This document shows, piece by piece, positions 50,521 through 62,486 of a DNA stretch of 64,000 nucleotides. The position numbers and the translations under genes are program-made. The notes beneath the pieces are model-generated. The model was not told the DNA's origin and ran no database searches. It worked only from the letters and a program-made list of their open reading frames with translations. This DNA is from Monomorium pharaonis (lineage: Eukaryota > Arthropoda > Insecta > Hymenoptera > Formicidae), in contig NC_050468.1 in NCBI RefSeq assembly GCF_013373865.1, positions 11,284,510 to 11,348,509 on the forward strand, given 5' to 3'. Within the stretch, counting starts at the first letter, position 1. Every line of letters starts with the position of its first letter.

Positions 50521-51430
50521 CTTCGATACCAATAAAAAACTACTTCTAATACAATAAATAATAATATAATGGGCACCAGCCACACTTCACAATACATTGA
50601 TAAAACTGAAACATCACCAACATGGATCAATTTTGTAAGTATAATAAGTTTAAATTTTGAATGAATGATTGAACTCTGTTGGATTACAATAACTACAATT
50701 TTGTATAATCCTTTAGATTTTAATTAACAATTAGTTGCATTGTCATAAATTCTATTATCGCCGATTTTGTTTACCAGTTAGCTCACTAGTCTGTCACAAT
50801 AAAAAGTAAAAAGTTAAATTCTACAGATATACGTAAATGCTATCTTGCTATTATTTTGCTACTACACATAAAATTTGTCCATTTATTTTGTATACTTACT
50901 AAAACTTCAGCAGTTCGCCAAGCATTGTCATACATTTTTACGCCTGCTCGTTCTCGTAAATCCTCTAACACTTTTGAATATTGTTCACAAAGATTAGGAC
51001 CTTTTACAATAATGTGCATTATATTGTCTTGAGTTTTAAACAGAAGGTATGTTTAATAATATCGTAAAATTTCAGTTGTCTATCATAACATCAAGAACGC
51101 CGTCAAAAACTGTGGTTGAAAGCGTATAAATGTTTACGAACTTTGTATTGCTAGACTCATTCGCAACTGTTACAGCTTGAAAATAGATGATGTATTGTGT
51201 TAATGTCAACAAATATAATCGCTGACTGTAGTTACGCATATATTGTGTCACTGGAAATTTGAGTACTTTGTTTCTGACCAAAAAAGACTTTTTCAAATTT
51301 GGGAAGATTTCTTGTATTTGAATGCGAAAAGATCCAAGATGACCATCTGTCTTCCAAGGATGAAGCCAATTTAAATTAATTATGCGGTCATTATTCATCG
51401 TAAAAGTGTAATTGTCAAGTGCATCTAGCG
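50521..51430 (-). pseudogene. Relic D: last FN3 exon and membrane exon of a fourth receptor copy
   Basis: The segments 51430-50900 and 50790-50521 are homologous to exons 18 and 19 of receptor C, in the same order. The first is 531 nt instead of 542 and has lost bases at the DTQDSMMH position, shifting the frame. The second has a deletion after ELTGKQ and a TAA where the other copies encode CPLK. The intervening intron and the DNA just past the membrane exon resemble those of C closely (TTATTTTGCTACTACA; AAGCAAAAGATAACAAAAAG), so D and C arose by a late duplication. No upstream exons remain. Confidence 0.85.
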
Positions 51431-51703
51431 CTAAACAATGTCAATCTGAATATAATATTTATTACAACGATTCAATAATAAAACAAATTTGCAATATTTT
51501 GAGGAAATCTAAAAGGCCACTAAATAATTATTTATTGCACACAAATTAAATATTTATAAATTAATTTTTTATATATTATAAATTAAACATTTATAATACA
51601 TAAAAAAATAGGAAAACATTTTCTTGACGTTTTATGAAAATTAATGTATGTACAATATTAGTGTGTGATTATAATTAATTTTGTGAATTCTAAAAAATTT
51701 ATA

Positions 51704-51704
<1 letters not shown>

Positions 51705-51741
<37 letters not shown>
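51705..51741. repeat. (TA)n microsatellite
   Basis: An uninterrupted TA run in spacer upstream of relic D. Confidence 0.9.
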
Positions 51742-51743
<2 letters not shown>

Positions 51744-51825
51744 CAAAGGAAAAACAATGTCAAATCAATAATATCAATGTTGTTAAAATTTATTTTATTA
51801 ACTTTAATATATTATTAATTAAATT

Positions 51826-52073
51826 AGTACGTCATGCTTTCGAACAAGTACAAAACGATTTTCGAAAGAATTGTACGGCAAATTGGATCATCGAGGTGTT
51901 TAAAATCATTAAACTGCAGCATATCAATCTCGTAACTTATCTACTCGAAAATAATCGCGGAACTTATCCGGACGTCATCTCGTGGTAGAAATGCGCGGGA
52001 AGGCTGACAAGGTTTTCGTAAAGTGGCTGGAAATGCTAGAATTTGATGGATCGCACAATTCATAAATACACAA
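51826..52073 (+). pseudogene. Orphan coding fragment, frameshifted, family not recognised
   Basis: A GC-richer island reads VRHAFEQVQNDFRKNCTANW and onward to TYPDVISW, then stops (TAG near 51987). The +1-shifted frame continues VVEMRGKADKVFVKWLEM to a TAA near 52063. Codon-like composition across both frames suggests one former protein broken by a small indel. The tail (VFVKW...) vaguely recalls chromodomain-type ends of transposon integrases, but I would not assign it. There is no start codon or promoter. Confidence 0.4.
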
Positions 52074-52693
52074 AGGCAATATTATTTTATTCATCTCAAA
52101 TTATATTTAATACATATATAATAATATGTGAAATATATGTGTATAATACATGTACAAATGTATGCAATATATGAAATACATACATAAAATATATAAAATT
52201 TTTATTAATACATTAAGTAATTTTTTAAATTTCTTTCAATAGCATAATACGTTAAATAAATCTCAATTAATCAAATATTAAAAATCTTAATCGCATAATG
52301 CATAAAATATAAAACGGATAATATAAAAAACTCTTTATTAATAATTATATGGAAAAGAGGGGTAAGCTAAAGAATCGCTAATTTTTCTAAATTAATAACA
52401 GATTTTGATCTGGTGTTGAACTCATTGAAGAATTTAGATAATAGATAATAGATAATAGATTATCTGTCGTTTAGTTTCAATTAATCCATAAAAGTGAGTA
52501 TAATAAGAAATGTGTTTTAGGTATACACATGCGTAACTCCTCGGCACTTATTCATAGGGAATAACGTAATTATAGATACTTTTATAATTATAAATACTTT
52601 TGGTTTTTAAATAAAATCATGATATAGTATAGTTAAAAACGCACATACTAATGCATTTATATTTTTTTCCCACAATGCAACATTTTTATTAAA

Positions 52694-52940
52694 CCAGACA
52701 CCATAGACGTGCGCTTCGCGCGCGCTATTTGACTTTTTATTTTTTACTTCTTAATAATAAACTACAACAATAATTGTATAAATAACCATCTATACAAATG
52801 GGATCGCTGTTAAAATACTATCGCAATTACGGTTACTTTCGCAACACAAAGTAAACGCAGCTAGAAAACCAATCGGCATCGCGGAAAATCGGCAAGAATA
52901 CAATGGCAACATCTCTTTTTTACAAAAAAAATGGAGTGAA
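52694..52940 (-). mobile_element. Helitron-like element end, minus strand
   Basis: Read on the minus strand the end is AAATAGCGCGCGCGAAGCGCACG, eleven bases, then CTGG (52697-52694) followed by T, which fits CTRR|T. Inward, TTTTCCGCGATGCCGAT and GTAAAAAAGAGATG match the left arm of the element at 23250-27220, so this is a short member of that family without the satellite array. The far boundary is approximate. Confidence 0.5.
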
Positions 52941-54469
52941 TAAATAAGTGAATATTATGATTGCGGGTAAGATGACGGATAAAACCAGATGACGCATTTG
53001 TACTTGCAGATTACGTTTTGCAACGAACGTAATGTTGGGTTAATACTATGCAAATTAAATTTGTGATACGGATTATATTAGTAATCTGTACGTAAATCTC
53101 ATTATATGCAATTTCTTGATTTCGTTATTCTTAAAAAATAAAGTAGTTGTACTGTTCATATAATATGTTGTTAAATAAATAAGAAAATTGATGTTTATAC
53201 AGATAAACAATAGGTGTTCATACAGATAAACAATAAAGTCAAATTAAGTGACAACGTCACTTAATTTGACACTTTTGGTTATTGAAAGTCTTACTCACAT
53301 AAAGAAATAAAATGACGAAATTGGAGACACGTTCTTAGAAAATCAAAATTTCTTAAAATTATATTTTATTTAACAGCTTTTAATTTTTATGATAGATACA
53401 AAAGGCTTTAGTCAATCTAAGAAAAGTAAATTATTATTTTTATACCATCACAGAAATTAAGAAAAATCGGCAAACTTTAAGATCGTCATCTTACACCTCT
53501 TTTCTGTATATAAAATCTTAATCATACGATGTATAAGATATAAAATTATAAAAACATTCTCAATTACATATATGTAATAGGGTAAACTTGAGTAGGATGG
53601 CCATTGTTTTTAAAAATGCAAAGAGACGTACGTACTTTTATTTTTATTATTTTTTAATAATAAAATTTGGTATATTACTTTGCTGAAGCTTAAACTATGT
53701 AAAACTATCAACATTAAAAAGAAAATACTTAATAAAAATTTTTTATTATCAAAATATTAAAACATGAACATTGGCCACCTTTCATAATTTTTAGGGAAAA
53801 GATGGTCATAGTATTACAAAACAGTTGACTATACATATTTTATGTACTTAAAATTTATAAAATAATAAAAAAACGAATAATTTTACATATTCAATTTTAT
53901 TGTCACATATTATCACATATTTAATTTTATTTTTAAACATTTTTAATATTAAATGTTTATATAAATTTAGGATCAATTTAACTCATTGTTACTACTAAAA
54001 AAATATATATATGAAATATCAAATTTAAAATATTAGGTGCACAACTCAATTCTTATCTTTTTTTATAAAATATATACATAAATATTTACCCCGAAAAGTC
54101 ATGGGCCATCTTGCCCAAATTGCGAGAAAAAGATAATCATAGTATTTATTTAAAAAATAGAAAAGAAAATAAAAAATATAATTACACATTACAATTTACA
54201 TACTTTTATTAGGTGTGTAACGTTTATTGCAACAGCACAACTCTAATTTATTCGACATTGTGACAATTTCTAATAAATACACATAAAAAACTTTGCAGGC
54301 AATCAAATTTAAAAACGTGATATGACATTCAGAATATCGTTTTGAATAGTATACGCACATAAACTACAGTAAATATCGATTATCTTTGAAAATAATTAGG
54401 AGAACACATTATTTAGTAACTATTAAAAAAATTATAGCCATTGACCATCATACCCTAACTTACACTATA
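52941..54469. other. AT-rich spacer downstream of the polymerase
   Basis: About 1.5 kb of AT-rich DNA. ATGGCCATTGTTTTT near 53600 and ATGGGCCATCTTGCCC near 54100 look like a weakly repeated unit, but no gene or defined element could be supported. Confidence 0.4.
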
Positions 54470-57045
54470 TTACAATGGTATCTGGTAATGTCCCCACGGC
54501 AATGTGTCTGTGGAATTGGGCACGATATATCGCTTGTCGTCGTACGGACTTAGAGCAATTTTTGTTTCCGATATTGTATACACCTCGTGCAGCTTGGACC
54601 GTACACAAGTCTGCTGTCGCGTCATCTCGATTTCGTCTCGCAAACACCGTGTGTAATCGTCGAATGTAATAGTACGCGCTACGACGTTACTCTTTACACC
54701 TTTAATCTTTTTGGTGTCTTCTTTACCGTCGACGCGCAAGGCGTACATCTTTGCTCTAAGCCCTACGAACTCGGTCATGATAGCGCCGTTGTTTTCGTCC
54801 TTCATCAAACCTGGTACTTTTTTATTCTCCAGGGGCATATTATATGCATTGTTCACACCGTAATCGCTCGTATCAAATCTATGAATGTCACGCTTCATGT
54901 TTTGGTACACATCTTCACACTCGATATGGTAAATTAGGCTGTCGGTGTCAGTATACATAACTCTACATTTATCTCGATAAAAAGGCAGCATATACTCGTG
55001 ATGAAATTCATATAGACATGTTTTAGAAATATCGAGTATACACATGCCTACGTATATCGGCTTATAGAATTTTACCTCGAGTTTTTTTAATTCGATAGCG
55101 ATCAAATTTTTTGCAAAAATACTTCGACTATGAAAATTCGGTTTCGCGATCATGGCCTCTGCCCCGTATCTACCTTCCCACTTTGTCACCAATTTCACAT
55201 CGACGTGATTGCGCACGTTTTCTATAGTTTTGCCAAATATGGCGTTATTCATTAGTTTATATAAATTTTTTTCAAAATCATTTTCTGCATTAGTTCGAAA
55301 TTGTGTGTTTAATTCAATATATTTACAGAGCCATGGGGATTGCGCGAATTTTAACACGCGATGTATCTTCGCGATACGAAGACCGTGACGCATGCACTGC
55401 TGCAGGTTGCGGTAATGTATGACGTATCGCTTCTTATCGTAAACAGTTGCAAGCAGTTTCTCCTGACGCTTGCCGGGTGGCTTATCGCGCGTCGGGCAGA
55501 AGGGTAAATCGGCGTGCGCGTCGTGAAGGTGTTGCGGATACTCGAGGTCGACTTCGAGGATATAGCCTATTGGTGAATCGAGCGCGATTGATGATACGTC
55601 AAAATTCGATATGTCGTTGACCCACTGAAAATCGCCGTAGGGTAGCGGTTGACACATTGCCCATCCGTACAAATTATTCACATCAAAGTACATCAGGTAC
55701 GACGATGGTTTTGTTGGGTCATACGACTGCATGTATTTGTTATTAGCCTTTGAATATCTACCGGAACATTGACTAAGGCCACCGCGTATACCGCGTTCGA
55801 TAAACATGACCATGTCAATGTCCGTAAGCAGTTCAAAAGTAATTTTGGTATACTTTAACATAGCGTCCCACGTGTATCCGGGGAGAGTGTAATAATGCGC
55901 GGGATCGAGTCCGTAACTTTCGATACATTTACCGCGGAAATTTTCAAAAATGTCGGCTAACAACAAGACATCGGTTTTCAGATACATGTCGCTATATTCA
56001 CCTAGCGTTCGAACGGAGAACCGTTGCCATACGTTAACGGCGTGGGCGTAATCGTTCTCAGATACCGTGTCACCGGTCATAGAGCTGTAAAACGCTTCGC
56101 GCGGCGGTAGACACGTTTCCTCCAACTTTTCGACGCAATCAACATATTCGTATGGGAATACCCCCTTCCGTGTTAATAAATCTAAATTTTCACTCGATAC
56201 GTCTTTAAATTCAGATTGTAAAATTTGGAGTCTGTCCTTATTTAAAAACAATGCCAGTTTGTCGAGACTAGTATTAAGAAATTTGTATGAATCGATAAAA
56301 CGTAATTTTACGCAAATTTTCGAAATATTTTTGTCTTTTGTATTTTGAACATATTTAGTAAACGAAATGTATTTTTCTTTAGTAATTGGAAGTAAGTCGA
56401 TTTTCCCTTTGAACGCTGTTGCCATCTCCTTAATAATAAAATGCGCATCATAGCCGGATAAATTGTGAAATACTATCGGAATGTAAAATAATTGTTTATA
56501 ATTTAAATTGCAAATTGAATGCGCGGGACCTCGATATCTACCCGTTATGTGGCAATGATCTCGAACCCGCACATCGTCTTGCATAAACGGTTTTTCACAC
56601 ATATAACAATTCCTTGCGTTATGGAATTTGACCCACTGGTCTCGCGTTAAATCTGCCATGGGGACATTGGCGGATAATATGTAACTTACATTATGTGCTA
56701 TATCTTTAAGCTGTTCGGCGAACCACGTGACGCAATCGTTGCCGCGGCGAAACCGATACATAGACAATGACGTATCGTACGAACATCGCACGTAATATCC
56801 AATGCTAAATACCTGATGATGCTGGTATGTGTACGACGTGTTATTTGTATCCGGTTCCGTTTTCTGCAGTACGCATTCTAAGTCTGCGTAGACGACAAAG
56901 GGAAGTTGTTCCTTGTTGCGGTAATTCTGGAATCGAAGTAACTTGTCGTCCTCGTCCGGCAATCGTATGATGCAGTTGTTCAATGTTTTGCAGTTTACGT
57001 CGTGGGCATTCAATTTTTCCTCGGAACTAAAATAGTGTAAACATC
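54470..57045 (-). CDS. Maverick/Polinton-type DNA polymerase B, 3' exon (5' part missing)
   Basis: An uninterrupted minus-strand frame of about 858 codons ends at TAA 54470. Numbering residues from the codon at 57013: exonuclease motifs VYADLE (about 41), FHNLSGYDAHF (about 182) and YLKTDVLLLAD (about 344); an HNH/endonuclease-VII-like zinc cluster CYMCEKPF...DHCHITGRYRG (about 136-162); polymerase motifs DVNNLYGWAM (about 444), KLMNNAIFGKT (about 586) and YTDTDS (about 687). This is the protein-primed family-B layout. No conventional start is present: coding continues upstream to a TTTTTTTACAG acceptor at 57046, giving CLHYFSSEEKLNAH, half of a zinc finger whose first half would be in an upstream exon I could not find. 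The GC content is well above its flanks. Confidence 0.9.
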
Positions 57046-59126
57046 TGTAAAAAAATAAAAAAACTTTTATTTTAATTGTGCTTGATCAAATGGGATAAAG
57101 TATAAAATACCAATATTTTTGTGATCCGATAAATATAATTATTTATTTATAATAATGGAAATTTTATGTCTGATTTAAGTAATAAATTGTAAATTTATTT
57201 AAGAAATATAAAATTTTCCAATATTAATTAAAATAATTAATTAAAAATTAAAAATTAAATTTATGTTCTAGTTTAATCATAAAAATAGTAAATTGCAATA
57301 ATGATAATAATAAGGTTCTATAGCATATAGGAAGAAATTAAAAATAAGAGAAAGCAAAAATTTTTTTAGGGAAAAGAAGAAAATTTTTTAACAGTAGAAT
57401 AAATGTGTAGAGTATTTATAAATAATTTTATCTCTTAAACATTTTAAAGGTTTAAAGTTTGGGGTGTAGCTTAAATTCTTAAATAATAATGAATAGAATT
57501 TCTATAATAGAATAGAAAATAAAAATAATCTTAGATATAAGAGTGTGTGGGGATTATATTATTTAATATAGATATATGTAGATATAATACTTTAGATTTA
57601 CATTTAAATAAAAATAATGTGTGAATTAGTATATTTGTATAGATAAAGAGTATAAGGAATGATCTACACGGAGAGAATTTTCTCTTAAAAATTACCCTAA
57701 AAATTGTAGTAATTGTGAGACAACGTAAACCTTGAAGAATTTTACCATACGTTTAACAAATTTACTAAAATTTAATCAAATAATATTTTAAGGAAATTAA
57801 GAAGATTATTTATCCAGTGTGATTGACAGAAGAGTAGGATAGGATTACTTTAAGATTATTTAAATTAAGAAATATATAGGGGGGGGGGGGAATAATCAAG
57901 CATGGGATATTAAGATTAAGTAAATTAGTAAGGCATTAATGTAAATAAAAAAAATAAGATAAAAGGTATGATTTTTATAAGAGTTAGTAAAATAAGTAAT
58001 GTTTGTCAGGTTATATAGGATGTTTCTGAACTGGCGCAAAATTATTTAATAAAAAATTTTTTGTAACATTTTGAAAAGAAGATTCTAATACGAAAATATT
58101 AAAGCTATAATAATTTTCAAATGGGAAGAGTGTAAAGATCAAGAATGACAAGGCTAGAATTTTGTACTGAAGGATGGTAGTGATAAAGATGCTTTCAAAT
58201 GAGTTTGACAATAATATCTTTATTCAATAAATTATTGAACAAATATGCCATAAGAGTTTTGTTAAGAAGTGCAGTTATGTTTATTCATAAACATTTTTTA
58301 ATAAAAATTTAAAATATTTTTTTTAAAACTTTATTAGGTAGATATGTACGATGTAGCGACATTAATATATGTTTTTCTTATAAAAATATTATTAAACTTG
58401 TGAAAACTATTAAAAATTAAAAAATTTATTTAAATTTAATATTGTACACAATTAGTTTTAACGTTTTCTTCGCATAATTAATAATATTTTTCCAGAAAGT
58501 TACCTGTCAGGAAGAAATTACTATAAAAATAGAAGAAAATAATATGAAATAAATCAAAATAAATGTACTGTTTTTAAATTTGTAAAGATTAAAAAAACAT
58601 TTTAACTATTTCATACATTTTTTGCAAATGTTGTTAAACTTTATCAATATTGAAAATAATTTATTTACATAAACAAACATACAATTTAATAATATTAACA
58701 TAATAATTAACAACATAAACGTAGCAATATAATAATATAATTCTATCATTTTGCAAATTATTGCCGTCATTTCTTTTTATCTTGTTCAAACTAAATCCGT
58801 TACTTACATTTTTTAATATTGATAAAATAAAATATATAGATAAATCCAACAGAATATCTGACAATATAATAACAGTTAACTTTCTAAAAAAATATTACTA
58901 ATTACGCAAAGAAAACATTAAAACTGATTGTGTACAATCAAATTCAAATAAATTTTTAAATTTCTAACTGTTTTTTGCAAGTTTAATAATATTTTTATAA
59001 GAAAAAAATGTTGATGTCGGCTCATAATACATACATATTAAAGTTTTAATAAAAACAATTTGAATTGTTTTTATAACAAATTTATTATAAATGAATAGAA
59101 CTGGTTTCCTAATGCAATTCTTATGG
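57046..59126. other. AT-rich region upstream of the polymerase exon
   Basis: It should contain the intron and any 5' exon of the polymerase gene, but no matching coding segment was seen. It holds a half copy of the 37483 MITE family from about 57664 (CTACACGGAGAGAATTTTCT) and a run of 12 G at 57879-57890. The rest is AT-rich without features. Confidence 0.4.
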
Positions 59127-59134
59127 CATATTTG

Positions 59135-59676
59135 CAGGGTTGTGTAAATTAATATATTTTGTTATCTAAATTAAATTAAAGTTAATGTATTGTAAAATTA
59201 ATACAGTTTAGTTATAAGTTACATAAATAAAAAGCTAACTCAGTTAAAGTTACGTTAAAATTAATTTAACTCAAGTTAAAATAAAAGTTAATTTTGAGAA
59301 GTTTTATTTATATTAAATTAAAAACCTATATAATTTATTTAAGTGAGATTACCAACATAATTACAGTATTAATCATCAAATATATTTAATATTTTCTTTG
59401 TAATAATAAAATATTAATTATATAAAATAATTAAAAAATATTGTTTTCATGTAAAAATGTATTTTTATTTTATAATTTTTTTTTGCCCGAATAAAATTTT
59501 TAATTTAAGTAAAAAGTTAATAAGTTAAAGTTTTATTGCAAAAATAACTAGTTAAGTTAAAAATTAAATAATTTAAAATTAATTAAGTTAAATTAAAAGT
59601 TATTAACTTTTTAACTTTATTATTATTATTATTATTATTAACTTTCAACTCTTTAACTAGTTACTACTTAACCCTG
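59135..59676. mobile_element. 542-bp hAT-type non-autonomous element with exact 8-bp target duplication
   Basis: The ends are CAGGGTTGTGTAAATTAA and TTACTACTTAACCCTG. CATATTTG is repeated exactly at 59127-59134 and 59677-59684. The interior is AT-rich with many AAGTTAAA words and a (TTA)n run near 59620. No transposase. Confidence 0.8.
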
Positions 59677-59745
59677 CATATTTGTTCAATAATTTATTGA
59701 ATAAAGATGTTATTGTTAAACACATTTAAAAACACTTTTATCACT

Positions 59746-59996
59746 ACCATTCCTGAAACGCGTGAAATTCTAGCTCTATCTTTAAACTCTTCTTATTTAA
59801 CTTTTAAAGCAGCTCTTGATACCCCAAGCATTTTTTTGAAGAAGTATACCACGTCCCTATAGGCGAAATAGATGCCTATAACGCCACGCAGTATTAGTTG
59901 GATGTACCTTCTTTACAGTGGATAGGAGCGGTTAATAAGCGTCGATTAAGCTCCGGCTTTCGTGAAAGCTACGCCGAAATTAAGTTGGGGGCTTAG
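59746..59996 (+). pseudogene. Orphan coding fragment, frameshifted, family not recognised
   Basis: The plus strand reads TIPETREILALSLNSSYLTF and DTPSIFLKK, then after a one-base shift YHVPIGEIDAYNATQY, an in-frame TAG, LDVPSLQWIGAVNKRRLSSG and ESYAEIKLGA before TAG (59994). The island is GC-richer than the surroundings. One frameshift and one internal stop make it a relic. It begins about 70 bp beyond the hAT element. I do not recognise the family; an association with the nearby polymerase is possible but unproven. Confidence 0.45.
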
Positions 59997-61954
59997 GAGA
60001 CTCCGTATGCACTAAACGTTGATTTTATTGAAAAAATATTTTTTTTTGTGTTTGAGAGACAATAAAACAAAAGATATTAGTTTTATATGTGATCGTCCGA
60101 TCTGTTTGAAACATCGTGCGTACAGTCCTGATTGTGCCGTCATTGAATAATATATTTTTATTTTCTCTAAACTTTTTTGTACTTATTTCATTATTTGTTA
60201 TTTACTTTATACTACCTTATTAATTTATTTGTATCCTTAATATCAAAAAATTTCAATTTTCAATTGAATAAATTAAGAAAATGTGTGTAAAAAGCGTTTG
60301 TTATAAACATACATTTTTTTATAATATTACACACATTCGATTTCAAAATAAATACCTTTTTTTGAAACATGTACTGTAATACTTTTTTTTCTTTAAAGAA
60401 TAACATTCAAGAGTATCAGGACGAAATTTTAACTTAAAATATTAAAAATTAAAAAAGTTATGATGCTTTATGTAAAAATAATGATTTTTCTCGTTATTCA
60501 AACTTCATGATTTCTTCTAAATCAAGAAAGCTAATTTTTAGCCAATCTAACAATTGTATTTCAAAAAATGACTCTAAAATAGTATTCCAGAATTTTTCTA
60601 AGTAGAAATTTTAAACCGCACTTACTGTTATATGTATTTTTTTTATGGAAACTCTAAAAACCCCATATGCACCTTATAATATTCCGAGGTACGTATGCGC
60701 TTTAAAGATTAAAATTTATTATAACTTTAACATTTTCGTATTAAAATTTTCTTCCCAAATTTGTTATTAAAAATATTTCGCGCCAGTTTAGAAACACCCT
60801 GCATATTTAGAAAATAAGGATAATTATAAATAAATGGATAGAACTTTTAATTTTATTGTTAGTGCTAAAATGAAAGAAATATAAGATAAATTATTAGAAA
60901 TAAGGAGATTATTTAAAATAATTGTGTAAATAATAATAAAGAATGGATTAATTTAAATAAGAAAATAAAAAATAAATATTTTTATTCTCTATTGATACAT
61001 TTAATTAGGAAATTAATGAAAGTCTAAACATTATACATAAATTATTTTATTAAAATAATCCTTTATTTAGGCACATTATTAAATTAGTTGATTTAAATAA
61101 AAAAAGTTTAAACAAGAAAATATTTTTATTTTTTGTGTATGAATCTAATAGCTTTAGCTTACTTATTTAGAATTAAATTAAATTTTATGTATTAAAAAAA
61201 AGTTTTTAAAAATAGTAAGGCTAATAGTAATAAATAAATAGGTGATAAGAGTAAAAGAGAAAATAAAGAGAAGATATTTTAAATATTAGTTTAATAGAAC
61301 TAGTTTAATTACATTTAAAAAATTCACAAAGCATTAAAAAATTTTATAAAAAATAGGAGAGTTAAAAAAATAATTAATGTTTAAAAAAATTTTTTAATGA
61401 AAAATAATTTTTTAAAATAATGAATGAAATAAATGGATAAATAAATAAATAAATTTTCACAACTAAATCAGGAAAAAATAATATATATATTATATATAAA
61501 ATAATTTTTAAAAAATCTTTATATTATTAGGAAAATTATACTATAAAATTAATAACTTAATTTACACATTTTATTTAAAAATAAAAAATTCATAGAAATT
61601 TGTTGAAAAGACTTTATTTCATGTAAAATAAAATAATTTTAATTAAAAAGTAATATATAGCTTATTAATTGTTATTTGATTTATTTAAAAATTAATGATT
61701 TATTTAATAAGAATGTAAGTATATAATTTAATAGATTTTTTATTCGGTAAACTTTAATTACTTAAATCATTATTTTAAAAATTTAGAAAATTAATAACTA
61801 TTTTATTATTATTAAAATATTTTAATCAAATTCAAAAAGTTGAATTGCCTATACGGTGTGTAGTGAATCTTGATGTTGAACAATTTTTATATTAATTTAA
61901 TATTCTAGCTCATATAAATTGCGTACCGACACTTTCATTAATCTTAAACTATAG
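59997..61954. other. AT-rich spacer, nothing recognised
   Basis: Almost 2 kb of AT-rich DNA without a coding segment, clear terminal repeat or tandem array. Confidence 0.45.
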
Positions 61955-61986
61955 TTACAAAGCTAAATATTGATGCTCAGAAACAT
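61955..61986. repeat. Fragment of the 47490-type palindrome arm, cut by the gap
   Basis: AGTTACAAAGCTAAATATTGATGCTC-like text matches the arm AGTAACCAAGCTAAATTTTGATGCTTG at 47610 and runs directly into the N gap. Confidence 0.5.
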
Positions 61987-62486
61987 NNNNNNNNNNNNNN
62001 NNNNNNNNNNNNNNNNNNNNNNNNNNNNNNNNNNNNNNNNNNNNNNNNNNNNNNNNNNNNNNNNNNNNNNNNNNNNNNNNNNNNNNNNNNNNNNNNNNNN
62101 NNNNNNNNNNNNNNNNNNNNNNNNNNNNNNNNNNNNNNNNNNNNNNNNNNNNNNNNNNNNNNNNNNNNNNNNNNNNNNNNNNNNNNNNNNNNNNNNNNNN
62201 NNNNNNNNNNNNNNNNNNNNNNNNNNNNNNNNNNNNNNNNNNNNNNNNNNNNNNNNNNNNNNNNNNNNNNNNNNNNNNNNNNNNNNNNNNNNNNNNNNNN
62301 NNNNNNNNNNNNNNNNNNNNNNNNNNNNNNNNNNNNNNNNNNNNNNNNNNNNNNNNNNNNNNNNNNNNNNNNNNNNNNNNNNNNNNNNNNNNNNNNNNNN
62401 NNNNNNNNNNNNNNNNNNNNNNNNNNNNNNNNNNNNNNNNNNNNNNNNNNNNNNNNNNNNNNNNNNNNNNNNNNNNNNNNNNNNNN
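61987..62486. other. Assembly gap, 500 N
   Basis: Exactly 500 unknown bases, a placeholder length. Both sides are repeats (palindrome arm on the left, 164-bp satellite unit on the right), so the true size is unknown. Confidence 0.99.

Noticed and set aside
54475..54937. Plus-strand open frames over the polymerase 3' end
   Set aside because: They are antisense shadows of a well-supported minus-strand protein.
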